The notes under the pieces: model-generated | What the model was told of the DNA's origin: nothing | What the model saw: only the letters and a program-made list of their open reading frames with translations | Databases searched by the model: none | Assembly (NCBI GenBank): GCA_020635085.1 | Contig: JACKAL010000005.1 | Location: forward strand, 1 to 64,000 | Source: Pseudobdellovibrionaceae bacterium | GTDB lineage: Bacteria; Bdellovibrionota; Bdellovibrionia; Bdellovibrionales; JAGQZY01 | Direction of reading: 5' to 3' | DNA: 64,000 nucleotides | Part shown: in pieces, positions 24,576 through 31,700 of the stretch | Position numbering within the stretch: position 1 is the stretch's first letter | How the letters are laid out: every line of letters starts with the position of its first letter | Program-made: the position numbers and the translations under genes

Positions 24576-24833
24576 CTATTTGCGTGGCTCAACGGTCAGT
24601 TTGAGCTTTAGAGCGCGAACCAGCCGCAGGAGCATTGGAAGACTTGGTATCCTACGCCCTTGTTCGATGTATTTGACCGAGTTAACATTGATGTCCATTT
24701 CTTCTGAGAATGATTCTTGAGTGTAGCCTAAATCTTTTCGTCTCTTCTGAAGCTTTTTTCCAAGGTCAGAAAGTTCGTCTTGGATGACCAGAATCTCTTT
24801 CTTTGGAACTTTTGATAATCCACGTATTGACAT
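24576..24833 (-). CDS. XRE-family HTH regulator
   Basis: An 85-aa protein with a Cro/CI-type helix-turn-helix: LGKKLQKRRKDLGYTQESFSEEMDINVNSVKYIEQGRRIPSLPMLLRLVRALKLKL. The start chosen (MSIRGLSK) gives the standard compact size; the frame stays open further upstream across the divergent promoter but without a ribosome site. It is divergent from a second small HTH gene, with a 10-bp-arm inverted repeat between them, the layout of a phage-type or ICE maintenance switch. Confidence 0.82.
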   Translation of the reverse strand: MSIRGLSKVPKKEILVIQDELSDLGKKLQKRRKDLGYTQESFSEEMDINVNSVKYIEQGRRIPSLPMLLRLVRALKLKLTVEPRK

Positions 24834-24853
24834 GGATTTAATTATGAATTTTA

Positions 24854-24886
24854 GATTACCATGAGTAACAGACACACATGGTAATC
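24854..24886. promoter_or_regulatory. Inverted repeat between divergent HTH genes (candidate operator)
   Basis: GATTACCATG (24854-24863) and CATGGTAATC (24877-24886) are perfect 10-bp reverse complements with a 13-bp spacer. It fills the centre of the 89-bp gap between two divergent HTH genes, the natural place for a shared operator. Confidence 0.65.
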
Positions 24887-24922
24887 GTTTTGAATTTGGG
24901 ATTTGGTCTTGAGGAGGACAGC

Positions 24923-25198
24923 ATGAGTAGCCGATGGATTCTAAGAATGAGAGTAGCTTGGGTACTGTGGACACAAAGACTAAAGGCTGGCCTCAGTCTT
25001 AGTGAGGCAGCAAGTCTTTGCCAAATTCCAGAAGAAAAAATACGCAGATTTGAGATTGGCCTTATCTCGCCACCACTTTGCTATGTGGCGCGAATGCTTA
25101 CTGCTTACAATGCCGACGACGACACGATCTTGTTTTTTTGTTGTCAGCCGTCCAGACGACTCAGAAAAGTGATGCCGCAACTGCATCCGCTTTTTTAG
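24923..25198 (+). CDS. Small XRE-like HTH protein, divergent regulator
   Basis: A 91-aa protein with RVAWVLWTQRLKAGLSLSEAASLCQIPEEKIRRFEIGLISPPLCYVARMLTAYNADDD, a degenerate Cro/CI-type helix-turn-helix. GAGGAGG sits 4-5 nt before the chosen ATG, so the start is secure. It is the only plus-strand gene of the element and faces the other HTH gene across an inverted repeat. The last ~20 residues are basic. Target genes are unknown. Confidence 0.75.
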   Translation: MSSRWILRMRVAWVLWTQRLKAGLSLSEAASLCQIPEEKIRRFEIGLISPPLCYVARMLTAYNADDDTILFFCCQPSRRLRKVMPQLHPLF

Positions 25199-25234
25199 AA
25201 GTTAAGTATTTCAGATAGCCGCTTTTGACCTGAG

Positions 25235-25972
25235 TCAAACTTCTATCGACGAGTCAGGAACAAAAATATATTTTTCTCCGCGAGACTCTCTTGCAGCACA
25301 GGCCGCAAGCTCAAGATCGGAAGTTAAGAGTGCAGGAATTTTAGAACACAAAAACATGTTCAAAATCATTGCGTCAGCAGATGCGATCCCATATTCACCC
25401 ATAATTTCAACAGCTCGTTCCCAACTAGGGAGCTTATCGAGAAAAGGTGAGAGATCGTTCGCGCGAGTGGAGATAAAGTTCAAATCAAATTCAATTTGTG
25501 TTTCATCCCAGACAGGTGTCAGTTGGGGCTTTAGGTAGTCTTGGCAGAGAATCTCCCAGCCATTGCGATTTTCAAGAGCGAATTCTGACAGCGCAAGTCT
25601 AAATGATTTAATCTGGTTGAGATCGAGTTTGGTGCTGCGCCCCTCATCGACCTTTTTTCTGTGACTCTTCCTATGAGTTTGCAGTTTCAATAACAGAGGA
25701 CCAGCTAGCTTTTTCTCATTGTCTTCAAGAAAATCAACGAGTGAGTCAGCAATATAAGCGCGGCGATGATTTTCTAGAAACTCGGCTCTCACATTGACAC
25801 TTGCAAATGTTGGTACCGAATAGTCTGCGAGGATTTCAAACGCTTTTTCAGATTCAGTATTAAAAATATCCGAAGGATGAGAGGCAGAAAACAAAATTGT
25901 AGTATCAGCAAAAAAACCAATGGGCTTTTGCTTTTTAGTATAATCCTCAAGAGCAGAAAACTTTTGAATCAC
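25235..25972 (-). CDS. PIN-domain protein, probable toxin
   Basis: A 245-aa protein. FFADTTILFSASHPSD near the start, VRAEFLEN, GIASADAMILNM and PALLTSDLELA carry the acidic residues (Asp, Glu, Asp, Asp) expected of a PIN-domain RNase active site. It is larger than typical VapC (~130 aa) because of a long helical insertion rich in Lys/His/Arg (KLQTHRKSHRKKVDEGR). The start is GTG, overlapping the stop of the small basic gene upstream by one base. Together they look like a toxin-antitoxin pair that could stabilise the element. Confidence 0.68.
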   Translation of the reverse strand: MIQKFSALEDYTKKQKPIGFFADTTILFSASHPSDIFNTESEKAFEILADYSVPTFASVNVRAEFLENHRRAYIADSLVDFLEDNEKKLAGPLLLKLQTHRKSHRKKVDEGRSTKLDLNQIKSFRLALSEFALENRNGWEILCQDYLKPQLTPVWDETQIEFDLNFISTRANDLSPFLDKLPSWERAVEIMGEYGIASADAMILNMFLCSKIPALLTSDLELAACAARESRGEKYIFVPDSSIEV

Positions 25973-26151
25973 TACATAGACTCCAAATCGTGATTGCTCT
26001 TGGCAATTTTTTTGACCGGAGCTTCTGTAGTTTTTTCGACTTTCTCATTTTGTTTTTCACGGATAGCAGTGAGAGTTTTCTCTCTCCGCTCATTATAGAG
26101 CTTTCGCAATCTTGCAACGGCTCCTTTTTTGGGAACGCCTAATTTAGTCAT
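25972..26151 (-). CDS. Small basic protein, possible antitoxin partner of the PIN protein
   Basis: A 59-aa Lys/Arg/Glu-rich protein (MTKLGVPKKGAVARLRKLYNER ...) ending KSNHDLESM. The chosen ATG is preceded by GAGG; a GTG four codons upstream is possible. It overlaps the PIN gene by one base. Small charged proteins immediately upstream of PIN toxins are usually antitoxins, but the sequence matches no antitoxin family I know, so the role is inferred from position. Confidence 0.55.
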   Translation of the reverse strand: MTKLGVPKKGAVARLRKLYNERREKTLTAIREKQNEKVEKTTEAPVKKIAKSNHDLESM

Positions 26152-26251
26152 AAAAGTCCTCACTTTCTCTATATCAATATATCACAGGTTTGGCGAGCGG
26201 TAACTTGTTGATTCTATTGAAAAATTGTGTCCTACGGGTTTGGCACAAATT

Positions 26252-26458
26252 TCATTTGTAGTTTTTTGGGTTGTACTCCTTGCAAGCATTTTTATTTATA
26301 GACGGACAGCCCCAGCTTGAAGTTGCTCCTGCAAGAGCCTGGGCTCTCATCTGAGTGATTAACTTGAGTGGGATGTCAGCACGTCCGGCGCACGCACAGG
26401 CAATATAAAAACCGATAAATACTTTTGCTAAATTTTCTAATGCGCTTTGAAAGTTCAT
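26252..26458 (-). CDS. 68-aa Cys-containing peptide, possible secreted signal or precursor
   Basis: A small protein: a short polar start (MNFQSALENLAK), a hydrophobic stretch VFIGFYIACACAG, then a hydrophilic part with SSWGCPSINKNAC and a basic end (YNPKNYK). It has four Cys in two pairs. AGGAG lies 6 nt before the ATG, so translation is well supported. It stands alone at the right end of the element, with a palindrome over the probable -35 and a TTCGTAAAAGCGATCA half-site related to the operators of the transfer and signalling operons. It could be a small membrane or secreted peptide; a substrate of the element's YcaO enzyme is a speculative alternative. Confidence 0.6.
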   Translation of the reverse strand: MNFQSALENLAKVFIGFYIACACAGRADIPLKLITQMRAQALAGATSSWGCPSINKNACKEYNPKNYK

Positions 26459-26489
26459 GGATAACTCCTGGTTAAAATTGTTGGTTTTG

Positions 26490-26506
26490 TGACTGAAGAT
26501 CAGTCA
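26490..26506. promoter_or_regulatory. Palindrome over the probable promoter of the 68-aa gene
   Basis: TGACTGAAGATCAGTCA has perfect 7-bp arms around AGA. On the minus strand it overlaps a TTGACT -35-like hexamer; the -10 region ~17 bp downstream is weak. A candidate operator for an unidentified regulator. Confidence 0.45.
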
Positions 26507-26522
26507 ATTGATTTGTGACGCG

Positions 26523-26538
26523 TTCGTAAAAGCGATCA
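26523..26538. promoter_or_regulatory. Operator half-site TTCGTAAAAGCGATCA
   Basis: Identical in 15 of 16 bases to the site at 18301-18316 in the T4SS promoter region, and ending in the GCGATCA half of the TGATCGCA palindrome. Lies ~65 bp upstream of the 68-aa gene. Confidence 0.5.
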
Positions 26539-26575
26539 CTTAGCACATTCCGAAGAAAATGATCTTCGGCACTTG

Positions 26576-26587
26576 CTGTGGCCTAAA
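26576..26587 (+). repeat. Right-end copy of the CTGTGGCCTAAA box
   Basis: CTGTGGCCTAAA is identical to 3448-3459 in the left-end array. It is the only copy noticed near the right end and may be an integrase-binding site or part of a direct repeat that bounds the element. Confidence 0.5.
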
Positions 26588-26666
26588 ACGGGCCGAAAAT
26601 AGAAGAAAACAGAGGAAAATCGAGTAATGTGAATGACTCCAAAATCACGGAGCCTTGGTTATTAAA

Positions 26667-26675
26667 AACTTTGTT
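26667..26675. repeat. 9-bp direct repeat AACTTTGTT, possible att core
   Basis: AACTTTGTT also occurs at 3319-3327, just after the left fibre gene terminator. The truncated fibre frame opens two bases after this copy. Nine bases is short and could be chance. Confidence 0.3.
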
Positions 26676-26785
26676 AAGGCATTGATGGGATTCGATTTTC
26701 TACGAATCTCAATGACTTAAAAAAGGTCTTAGTTTTTCGTGCTGAAACCGTCGTTCCAATCGTCGGAATTGGGACGACGAATCCT

Positions 26786-27598
26786 TTGTGGAAGCTATCG
26801 ATAGCAGGCCAAGGCCTATTAATCAACCAAGGGGCAAGCACTGTAACAGATGATTCGAATCTTCTATTTGGTGACTTTGCCGGCGGAAACTACCAACAAC
26901 TTTTTTGGAATCACCTAGCTGCTAATTTTCAGTTCAGTACAGCTCTTGGCGTAAATGGAGGCCTTTCTATCGGCACAAGTTATGTATCCACAACTTCACC
27001 ATCGAACGGTGCAATTATTCAGGGCAACGTCGGCATAGGTACAACTGGCCCCTCTGAAAAACTTCACGTCGTTGGTAATCTCCGAGTGCAAGGTTCAACA
27101 GATTGTACTCTTGGTAACGGCTCTGGTGGGACTAACTGTTCATCTGATATTCGTCTCAAAACAAACGTCCAAGAGATTGATAACTCACTTGAAAAAATCT
27201 TGTCTCTTCGCGGAGTTGAGTTTGATTGGAATGAAAAATCTCAAAGCCCTGGAGACCATGCCATAGGTGTGATTGCTCAAGACGTTGAAAAACAATTCCC
27301 TACTGCCGTCATCGAAGACTCAAATACTGGCTACAAAAAGGTTGATTACGCGGTCCTCGTTGCTCCAGTCATCCAAGCCTTCAAGGAACTCAACAAACGC
27401 ATTACAGAGCTTTTTAGCGCGTCTGAGAAGCATTCGAGAGATATTGCCTCGGTCAAAGCTGAAAAAGATAAAGAGATAGCTGAACTGAAAGCCCGCGCAG
27501 ACAACGCTGAGACGGAAGCTAAAAAACAAAAACAAGAAAATGTAGTGATAAAAGCTTATCTCTGTGCAAAAGACCCGAAAACTGCCATCTGCAAATAA
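26786..27598 (+). CDS. 5'-truncated fibre protein with S74 chaperone domain
   Basis: The C-terminal part of a second chimeric fibre. From a TTG codon 270 residues are encoded, but the same frame is open back to a TAA at 26675-26677 and reads through VGIGTTNP, the family repeat, so the listed start is only the first possible one and the gene has probably lost its 5' end. Visible parts: two VGIGTT repeats, SSDIRLKTNVQEID at the S74 cleavage site, HAIGVIAQDVEKQFP, VDYAVLVAPVIQAFKEL, and a long coiled-coil tail. Truncation coincides with the right edge of the element, so integration or an earlier recombination between fibre genes may have cut it. Expression without its own start is doubtful. Confidence 0.75.
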   Translation: MWKLSIAGQGLLINQGASTVTDDSNLLFGDFAGGNYQQLFWNHLAANFQFSTALGVNGGLSIGTSYVSTTSPSNGAIIQGNVGIGTTGPSEKLHVVGNLRVQGSTDCTLGNGSGGTNCSSDIRLKTNVQEIDNSLEKILSLRGVEFDWNEKSQSPGDHAIGVIAQDVEKQFPTAVIEDSNTGYKKVDYAVLVAPVIQAFKELNKRITELFSASEKHSRDIASVKAEKDKEIAELKARADNAETEAKKQKQENVVIKAYLCAKDPKTAICK

Positions 27599-27856
27599 AC
27601 GACATGCATGGGACCTAAGAGAAGGAACCAAATGCAGAGAAAACACAGTCGCTAAAAAATAGTATCGTTGAATAAAATCTCAGCAAAGTTAAAAAAACGA
27701 CAGTTATGAATCTCTACAAACGTAAAATTGTAGGCTGGTCATTACAAAACTACATGAAAGTAGATTTAGTTATAGATGCATTTAAACATGTATAGTCGGA
27801 AGTCAAATGAATGCCCCTGTGTTAATAGAGACAATCTGCGAAAAATAATAATAAAA
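27599..27856. other. Intergenic region with no recognisable gene
   Basis: AT-rich DNA between the truncated fibre gene and the terminator of the lipoprotein gene. I see no ORF with a ribosome site and no strong repeat. Confidence 0.5.
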
Positions 27857-27880
27857 AAAGCCCAGTTGTGACTGGGCTTT
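27857..27880. terminator. Bidirectional Rho-independent terminator
   Basis: AAAGCCCAGT and ACTGGGCTTT form a perfect 10-bp stem with a TGTG loop, with A- and T-runs on both sides. It lies downstream of the large lipoprotein gene. Confidence 0.85.
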
Positions 27881-27907
27881 TGGCGTTTTGTAATATCAGA
27901 AAAAAGA

Positions 27908-29800
27908 TTACTGCTTTGTCGCTTTGGCCATGAAAGTACCGCCACCGCTTCCGGCTTTGGCTTTACATAAAGCGATCACGCCACCAGAGGTTGCGGGAGT
28001 CACTTCTGTGGTTCCGCTTCCAGTGTGTTTAATAAGGCGAGCGGATACTGGAGTTTGTAATTGGTTAAACACCACGTCCATTGGGGACGATGTACCAATA
28101 AACTTGATCGCAAGCTCTTCAGCCACGTGGCAAACAAGCTCATAGAACTCACCAGATTGTACGTTGCAGTTTGCATCCTGTACTTGCCAGTCGTTCTGTG
28201 GCGTGCCAGATCCACACTCATAATGCTGTTCGTTCTCGCTACGTTGTTTAAAGCCTGCACCTTTAGCGTTGGTGATAAGAGGCTCAAACACAAAACGAGA
28301 TCCAGGACCAACACCAATACCGGCATCTAAACCAGAGGCGGGAGCAACAGAAGAGTTATTGTCTGTGCTTGCCCAAGCGCTTGTACTGTAGTTTAATTTC
28401 CAGTTTTCAAACTCGAGATGAGCGGCGTTAAACGCATTAGCACTGTAGTATGGGTTAGCATTGTCATTTGCATCCGTGCTGATCAAGCAACCATTGTTGT
28501 TGCAAAACGGATGAATGTACATGCGTGGAAGTGTATATGGGCTACCATCTCTGAGAGCTTCAAGCACTTCATTGGCACATTCAATATTACTAGCAAGTCC
28601 GGTACCCGTTTGCGTGTAGTGTGCATAGGCATCACTAGGTCCGCGTGAACATGCAAAACCACCGCCCTCAGCTGCAGTCACTAAGCTCGCAATCCAGCTC
28701 ATCCATTGGCTATGCGTTTTCGTGTTGGCATTGGAGAGCGCTGGAACAGTGAATGTTACACTGTGGGACTGATGATCATTAATAGTAACACTTCCCGATG
28801 TCCAGGCGATGGCTGTTGTCGGGTCGGCAGGCGATGTGGACCAAGTGATGGCACCACCGAGATTGGTTACACCTTCACCACCTGTTTTAAGCGATACATA
28901 GTTTCCTGGAGTTCCGCTGGTACCCCAAATACTGATCGCTTTGATCGTCGAGCCACTGGCGATACTACCATTGTTATCCAAAGGAATGGTTGTATTCGCT
29001 GTAGCTTCGTGGATGTACAAGCCAATACCCATACCAATGGTACCCGTAAGAGCGGCACCGGCACCGTTCGGGTCATTCAAGCATTGCTCTTTGTTGCTGT
29101 AATGGCTTGAGTAAGCATCTTCACCAAGAAAGCATTTGCAAAGACCTGGGGTAAAGTTAGTACCACCATTTTGCGAATCGCAAGTTAAAGACCAAACGCC
29201 GTTCATGTTACTAGCTGTAAAGGCTGAGTCGGTAGAAGTGTCTCCACCGGTATCGATATTCGATCCACCAGACTGGACTTGAGCCGTAATCGTACCACTT
29301 GAGTCAATGCTGACAGACAAAGAGACGTTACCACTGGATACGATCGTATCCGTGCTACCGTTTAAGTTGTTGGCTGGAATCTCAATGGCACCGACATTAG
29401 TCCCGGTCGTTGAACTATCGCTATCATAACGACGTACAAAGCAACCGATGGGCTCACTTAATGGAAGACCTGATACGGAGAAAGCCCCGCCATTGGTACA
29501 GTCCACATTTCCTTCCGCAGCAACCGGCGGTGTGGAAAAGCTCACGCAATACACGCTGTAATAGTATCCATCAGAGCACTGTGTACGCGAAAGCGTGTGA
29601 ATTCCTAAGAAACTAAGGTCCACTGCTTTTGAAGCAGGTGTCATGCCTTCAAAGCTGCTACTGCTTTGCCCGGGATCGAGTGTCCCAGAAAGGGTGTATG
29701 TTGATGCGGCTGTGCTACCGCCACCACCGCTGCTACAGGCTGCACCTGTCAACGCTAGGGCACCAGCAGCTAAAAGATTTAAATACCTAATAGGTATCAT
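27908..29800 (-). CDS. Large secreted lipoprotein of unknown function
   Basis: A 630-aa protein with a lipoprotein signal peptide (LLAAGALALTGAAC, Cys22) followed by a GGGGS linker. The mature part is rich in Ser, Thr, Gly and Asn and contains many Cys, some in pairs (CSDGYYYSVYC, CNNNGC), suggesting disulphide-stabilised domains. HPFCNNNGCLISTD and WSLTCDSQNGG are distinctive. I do not recognise a catalytic motif. It is a stand-alone gene with its own terminator and a long upstream region. Surface or periplasmic lipoproteins of this kind are common in predatory bacteria. Confidence 0.75.
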   Translation of the reverse strand: MIPIRYLNLLAAGALALTGAACSSGGGGSTAASTYTLSGTLDPGQSSSSFEGMTPASKAVDLSFLGIHTLSRTQCSDGYYYSVYCVSFSTPPVAAEGNVDCTNGGAFSVSGLPLSEPIGCFVRRYDSDSSTTGTNVGAIEIPANNLNGSTDTIVSSGNVSLSVSIDSSGTITAQVQSGGSNIDTGGDTSTDSAFTASNMNGVWSLTCDSQNGGTNFTPGLCKCFLGEDAYSSHYSNKEQCLNDPNGAGAALTGTIGMGIGLYIHEATANTTIPLDNNGSIASGSTIKAISIWGTSGTPGNYVSLKTGGEGVTNLGGAITWSTSPADPTTAIAWTSGSVTINDHQSHSVTFTVPALSNANTKTHSQWMSWIASLVTAAEGGGFACSRGPSDAYAHYTQTGTGLASNIECANEVLEALRDGSPYTLPRMYIHPFCNNNGCLISTDANDNANPYYSANAFNAAHLEFENWKLNYSTSAWASTDNNSSVAPASGLDAGIGVGPGSRFVFEPLITNAKGAGFKQRSENEQHYECGSGTPQNDWQVQDANCNVQSGEFYELVCHVAEELAIKFIGTSSPMDVVFNQLQTPVSARLIKHTGSGTTEVTPATSGGVIALCKAKAGSGGGTFMAKATKQ

Positions 29801-30489
29801 ATTCGAAACCTCCTTGTTTTAGTTGTTTTAGTGTTTCATAAAAATAAAATGGATCAAGAAATATAGAAAATAAATCGTCTATGTCATTACGCCTCCAAGA
29901 CTAGAATCGAGTTTCTCAAAATATAATTTTTTATTAACGCTCAATGAAAAAAACCATCTCACAAGAGTCTTCTTTTAAAAGCCAACCGCTTCATGAGATC
30001 TCGACCAATTACAATACTAGGTCGAGAGTCGTTATTGCCGGTATATAAAGGCTGCTGACGTTTTGTCGGGTTTTAAAATATTTAGTGCCCGACAAAGCGT
30101 CAGCAGCCTTTATCCCTATCGTGGTTTTTTTGGAAAACTTGAGTTCTTCTCAATTCAACACATTGGACTGAGGCGAAACGAAACACGAGATCAGAGTACA
30201 AAATCAGAGCACAAAATAGGTATTAAAAACAGTATTTGGAGATTTTTCCACACAAGATTCATGGAATAAACAAATCACTGAGTACAGAATTAGAAATAAG
30301 GAGCCGAAGTGTTTTAAAACATAGAAAGAAATGTAAAAAAACAATAGAACTTTAGATTATTGCGTAGTAATAGCAGGAGACACGAATGGTGCGTTTTATA
30401 ATAAGCGTTTAACATGAGACGGTTATAAGACGTAAAAATGGATTAGGTAATAGACCACCTAAATGCTCGATTTGAAGAATGACGATGCG
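29801..30489. other. Long divergent intergenic region
   Basis: About 690 bp between the divergent lipoprotein and efflux operon genes. Apart from the 26-bp-arm hairpin inside it, the sequence is AT-rich with no ORF that has a convincing ribosome site. It must hold both promoters, which I cannot place reliably. Confidence 0.5.
30045..30113. repeat. Long hairpin with 26-bp arms
   Basis: Arms 30045-30070 and 30088-30113 (beginning ATAAAGGCTGCTGACG) are complementary over 26 bp with a single wobble and enclose a 17-nt A/T-rich loop. Neither side has a T-tract and it lies between divergent genes, so it is not an ordinary terminator. It may be a dispersed palindromic element or encode a structured RNA. 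Confidence 0.6.
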
Positions 30490-31599
30490 ATGAATACAAT
30501 GAATACACACAAAAAATTAAACAGCACTTTGAAAACCCTCTTTAGCATACTCCTTCTCTGTGGGGCGGTCGGTTGCGAATCCGAAAAACATAAAGAAAGT
30601 ACGAAGTTGATGGTCACCAGTCCGTGGAAAACAACGGTTACGGTTAACCGCGAATACGTTGCACAAATTCGTGCCATTCAGCATATTGAGATTCGCGCCA
30701 TCGAAAGAGGTTACTTACAAAAAATCTTTGTCGATGAAGGTCAAGTCGTCAATAAAGATGATAGCATGTTTCAGATCATGCCAACGATCAACGAGGCCGA
30801 ACTTAAAAAGAGAAAAGCCGAGTATGATCTTGCCAACATTGAGTATAAAAATACAAATAGTCTGTTTAAGCAAAAGGTGGTATCGGCGAATGAGCTGGCG
30901 CTTGCAAAAGCGCGTCTCGATAAAGCAAAGGCGGAACTTGATCTTGCCCAAATTCACTTAAATTTTACAATGATTAAGGCACCTTTTACGGGAATGATGG
31001 ATCGCTTCCGCGTGCGACTCGGTAGCTTAGTAGAAGAAGGGGAGCTTTTAACCACACTGTCTGATAACAGCCAAATGTGGGTTTATTTTAATGTGTCTGA
31101 GGCGGATTATCTTAATTTTATGGCTCATAAAAAAGCCGACGGGAGTCTTTTGAATGTTCAATTAGTTATGGCTAACGGAAAACTTTTTGCCGAAAAAGGT
31201 AAGATCGATACCATCGAGGCCGATTTCAATAATGAAACTGGCAACGTGCCTTTTCGAGCCACGTTTCCCAATCCGGAAAGTCTTCTTCGCCATGGAGAAA
31301 CCGGAAAGGTTCTGGTGACAGAACCTTTAGAAGATGTTTTGGTGATTCCACAAAAATCAACTTTTGAGATTTTAGATAAAAAATACGTTTACGTGGTGAA
31401 TGCAAAAAACCAAGTCCAGCAACGTGAAATCGTAGTAGGCGAAGAGGTACCACATCTCTTTGTGGTGACCTCTGGCTTAAAAGAAAATGAAAAGATTATC
31501 CTCGAAGGGATTGGTAAAGTAGAACAAGGGCAAAAAATTGAGCCGGATTTTATAGAGCCAGCTAAAGCCATGGGCAATATTGATTTGCCTGTTAAATAG
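30490..31599 (+). CDS. RND efflux periplasmic adaptor (HlyD/AcrA family), lipoprotein
   Basis: A 369-aa membrane-fusion protein. The signal peptide ends in lipobox LLLCGAVGC. It then has the paired biotinyl-lipoyl halves (IRAIERGYLQKIFVDEGQVVNKDDSMFQI and FTMIKAPFTGMMDRFRVRLGSLVEEGELLTTL) split by a coiled-coil hairpin, followed by beta-barrel and membrane-proximal domains (MWVYFNVSEADYL ... VLVIPQKSTFEILDKKYVYVVN). It links the inner-membrane pump to the outer-membrane channel. The chosen ATG gives a normal lipoprotein signal; an earlier in-frame ATG at 30463 is possible. First gene of a three-gene efflux operon. Confidence 0.9.
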   Translation: MNTMNTHKKLNSTLKTLFSILLLCGAVGCESEKHKESTKLMVTSPWKTTVTVNREYVAQIRAIQHIEIRAIERGYLQKIFVDEGQVVNKDDSMFQIMPTINEAELKKRKAEYDLANIEYKNTNSLFKQKVVSANELALAKARLDKAKAELDLAQIHLNFTMIKAPFTGMMDRFRVRLGSLVEEGELLTTLSDNSQMWVYFNVSEADYLNFMAHKKADGSLLNVQLVMANGKLFAEKGKIDTIEADFNNETGNVPFRATFPNPESLLRHGETGKVLVTEPLEDVLVIPQKSTFEILDKKYVYVVNAKNQVQQREIVVGEEVPHLFVVTSGLKENEKIILEGIGKVEQGQKIEPDFIEPAKAMGNIDLPVK

Positions 31600-31700
31600 G
31601 TTTTACGCCTATGTTCTCTCTTGTTTGTATCAATCTTTTGTGATGAGGAAACGAAAACAGGGTGCAGTAGAATCTAACTCTGTTCGTGGGAGCTAAAAAA

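Larger units (their letters stand above)
3313..26675. mobile_element. Integrative and conjugative element (ICE), approximate limits
   Basis: The segment has a tyrosine recombinase and excisionase-like gene at one end, ArdA, a coupling protein, a nearly complete VirB-type T4SS, its own regulators and a toxin-antitoxin-like pair, and is flanked on both sides by S74 fibre genes. Exact ends are uncertain. TGTGGCCTAA boxes occur at both ends (many at the left, one at 26578-26587), and a 9-bp direct repeat AACTTTGTT (3319-3327 and 26667-26675) sits outside them; either could mark att. The fibre frame on the right opens immediately after that 9-mer. An empty site from a related strain would fix the limits. 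Confidence 0.7.

Noticed and set aside
30063..30269. 68-codon plus-strand ORF next to the 26-bp-arm hairpin
   Set aside because: It begins inside the hairpin, lacks a ribosome site and resembles random AT-rich DNA.
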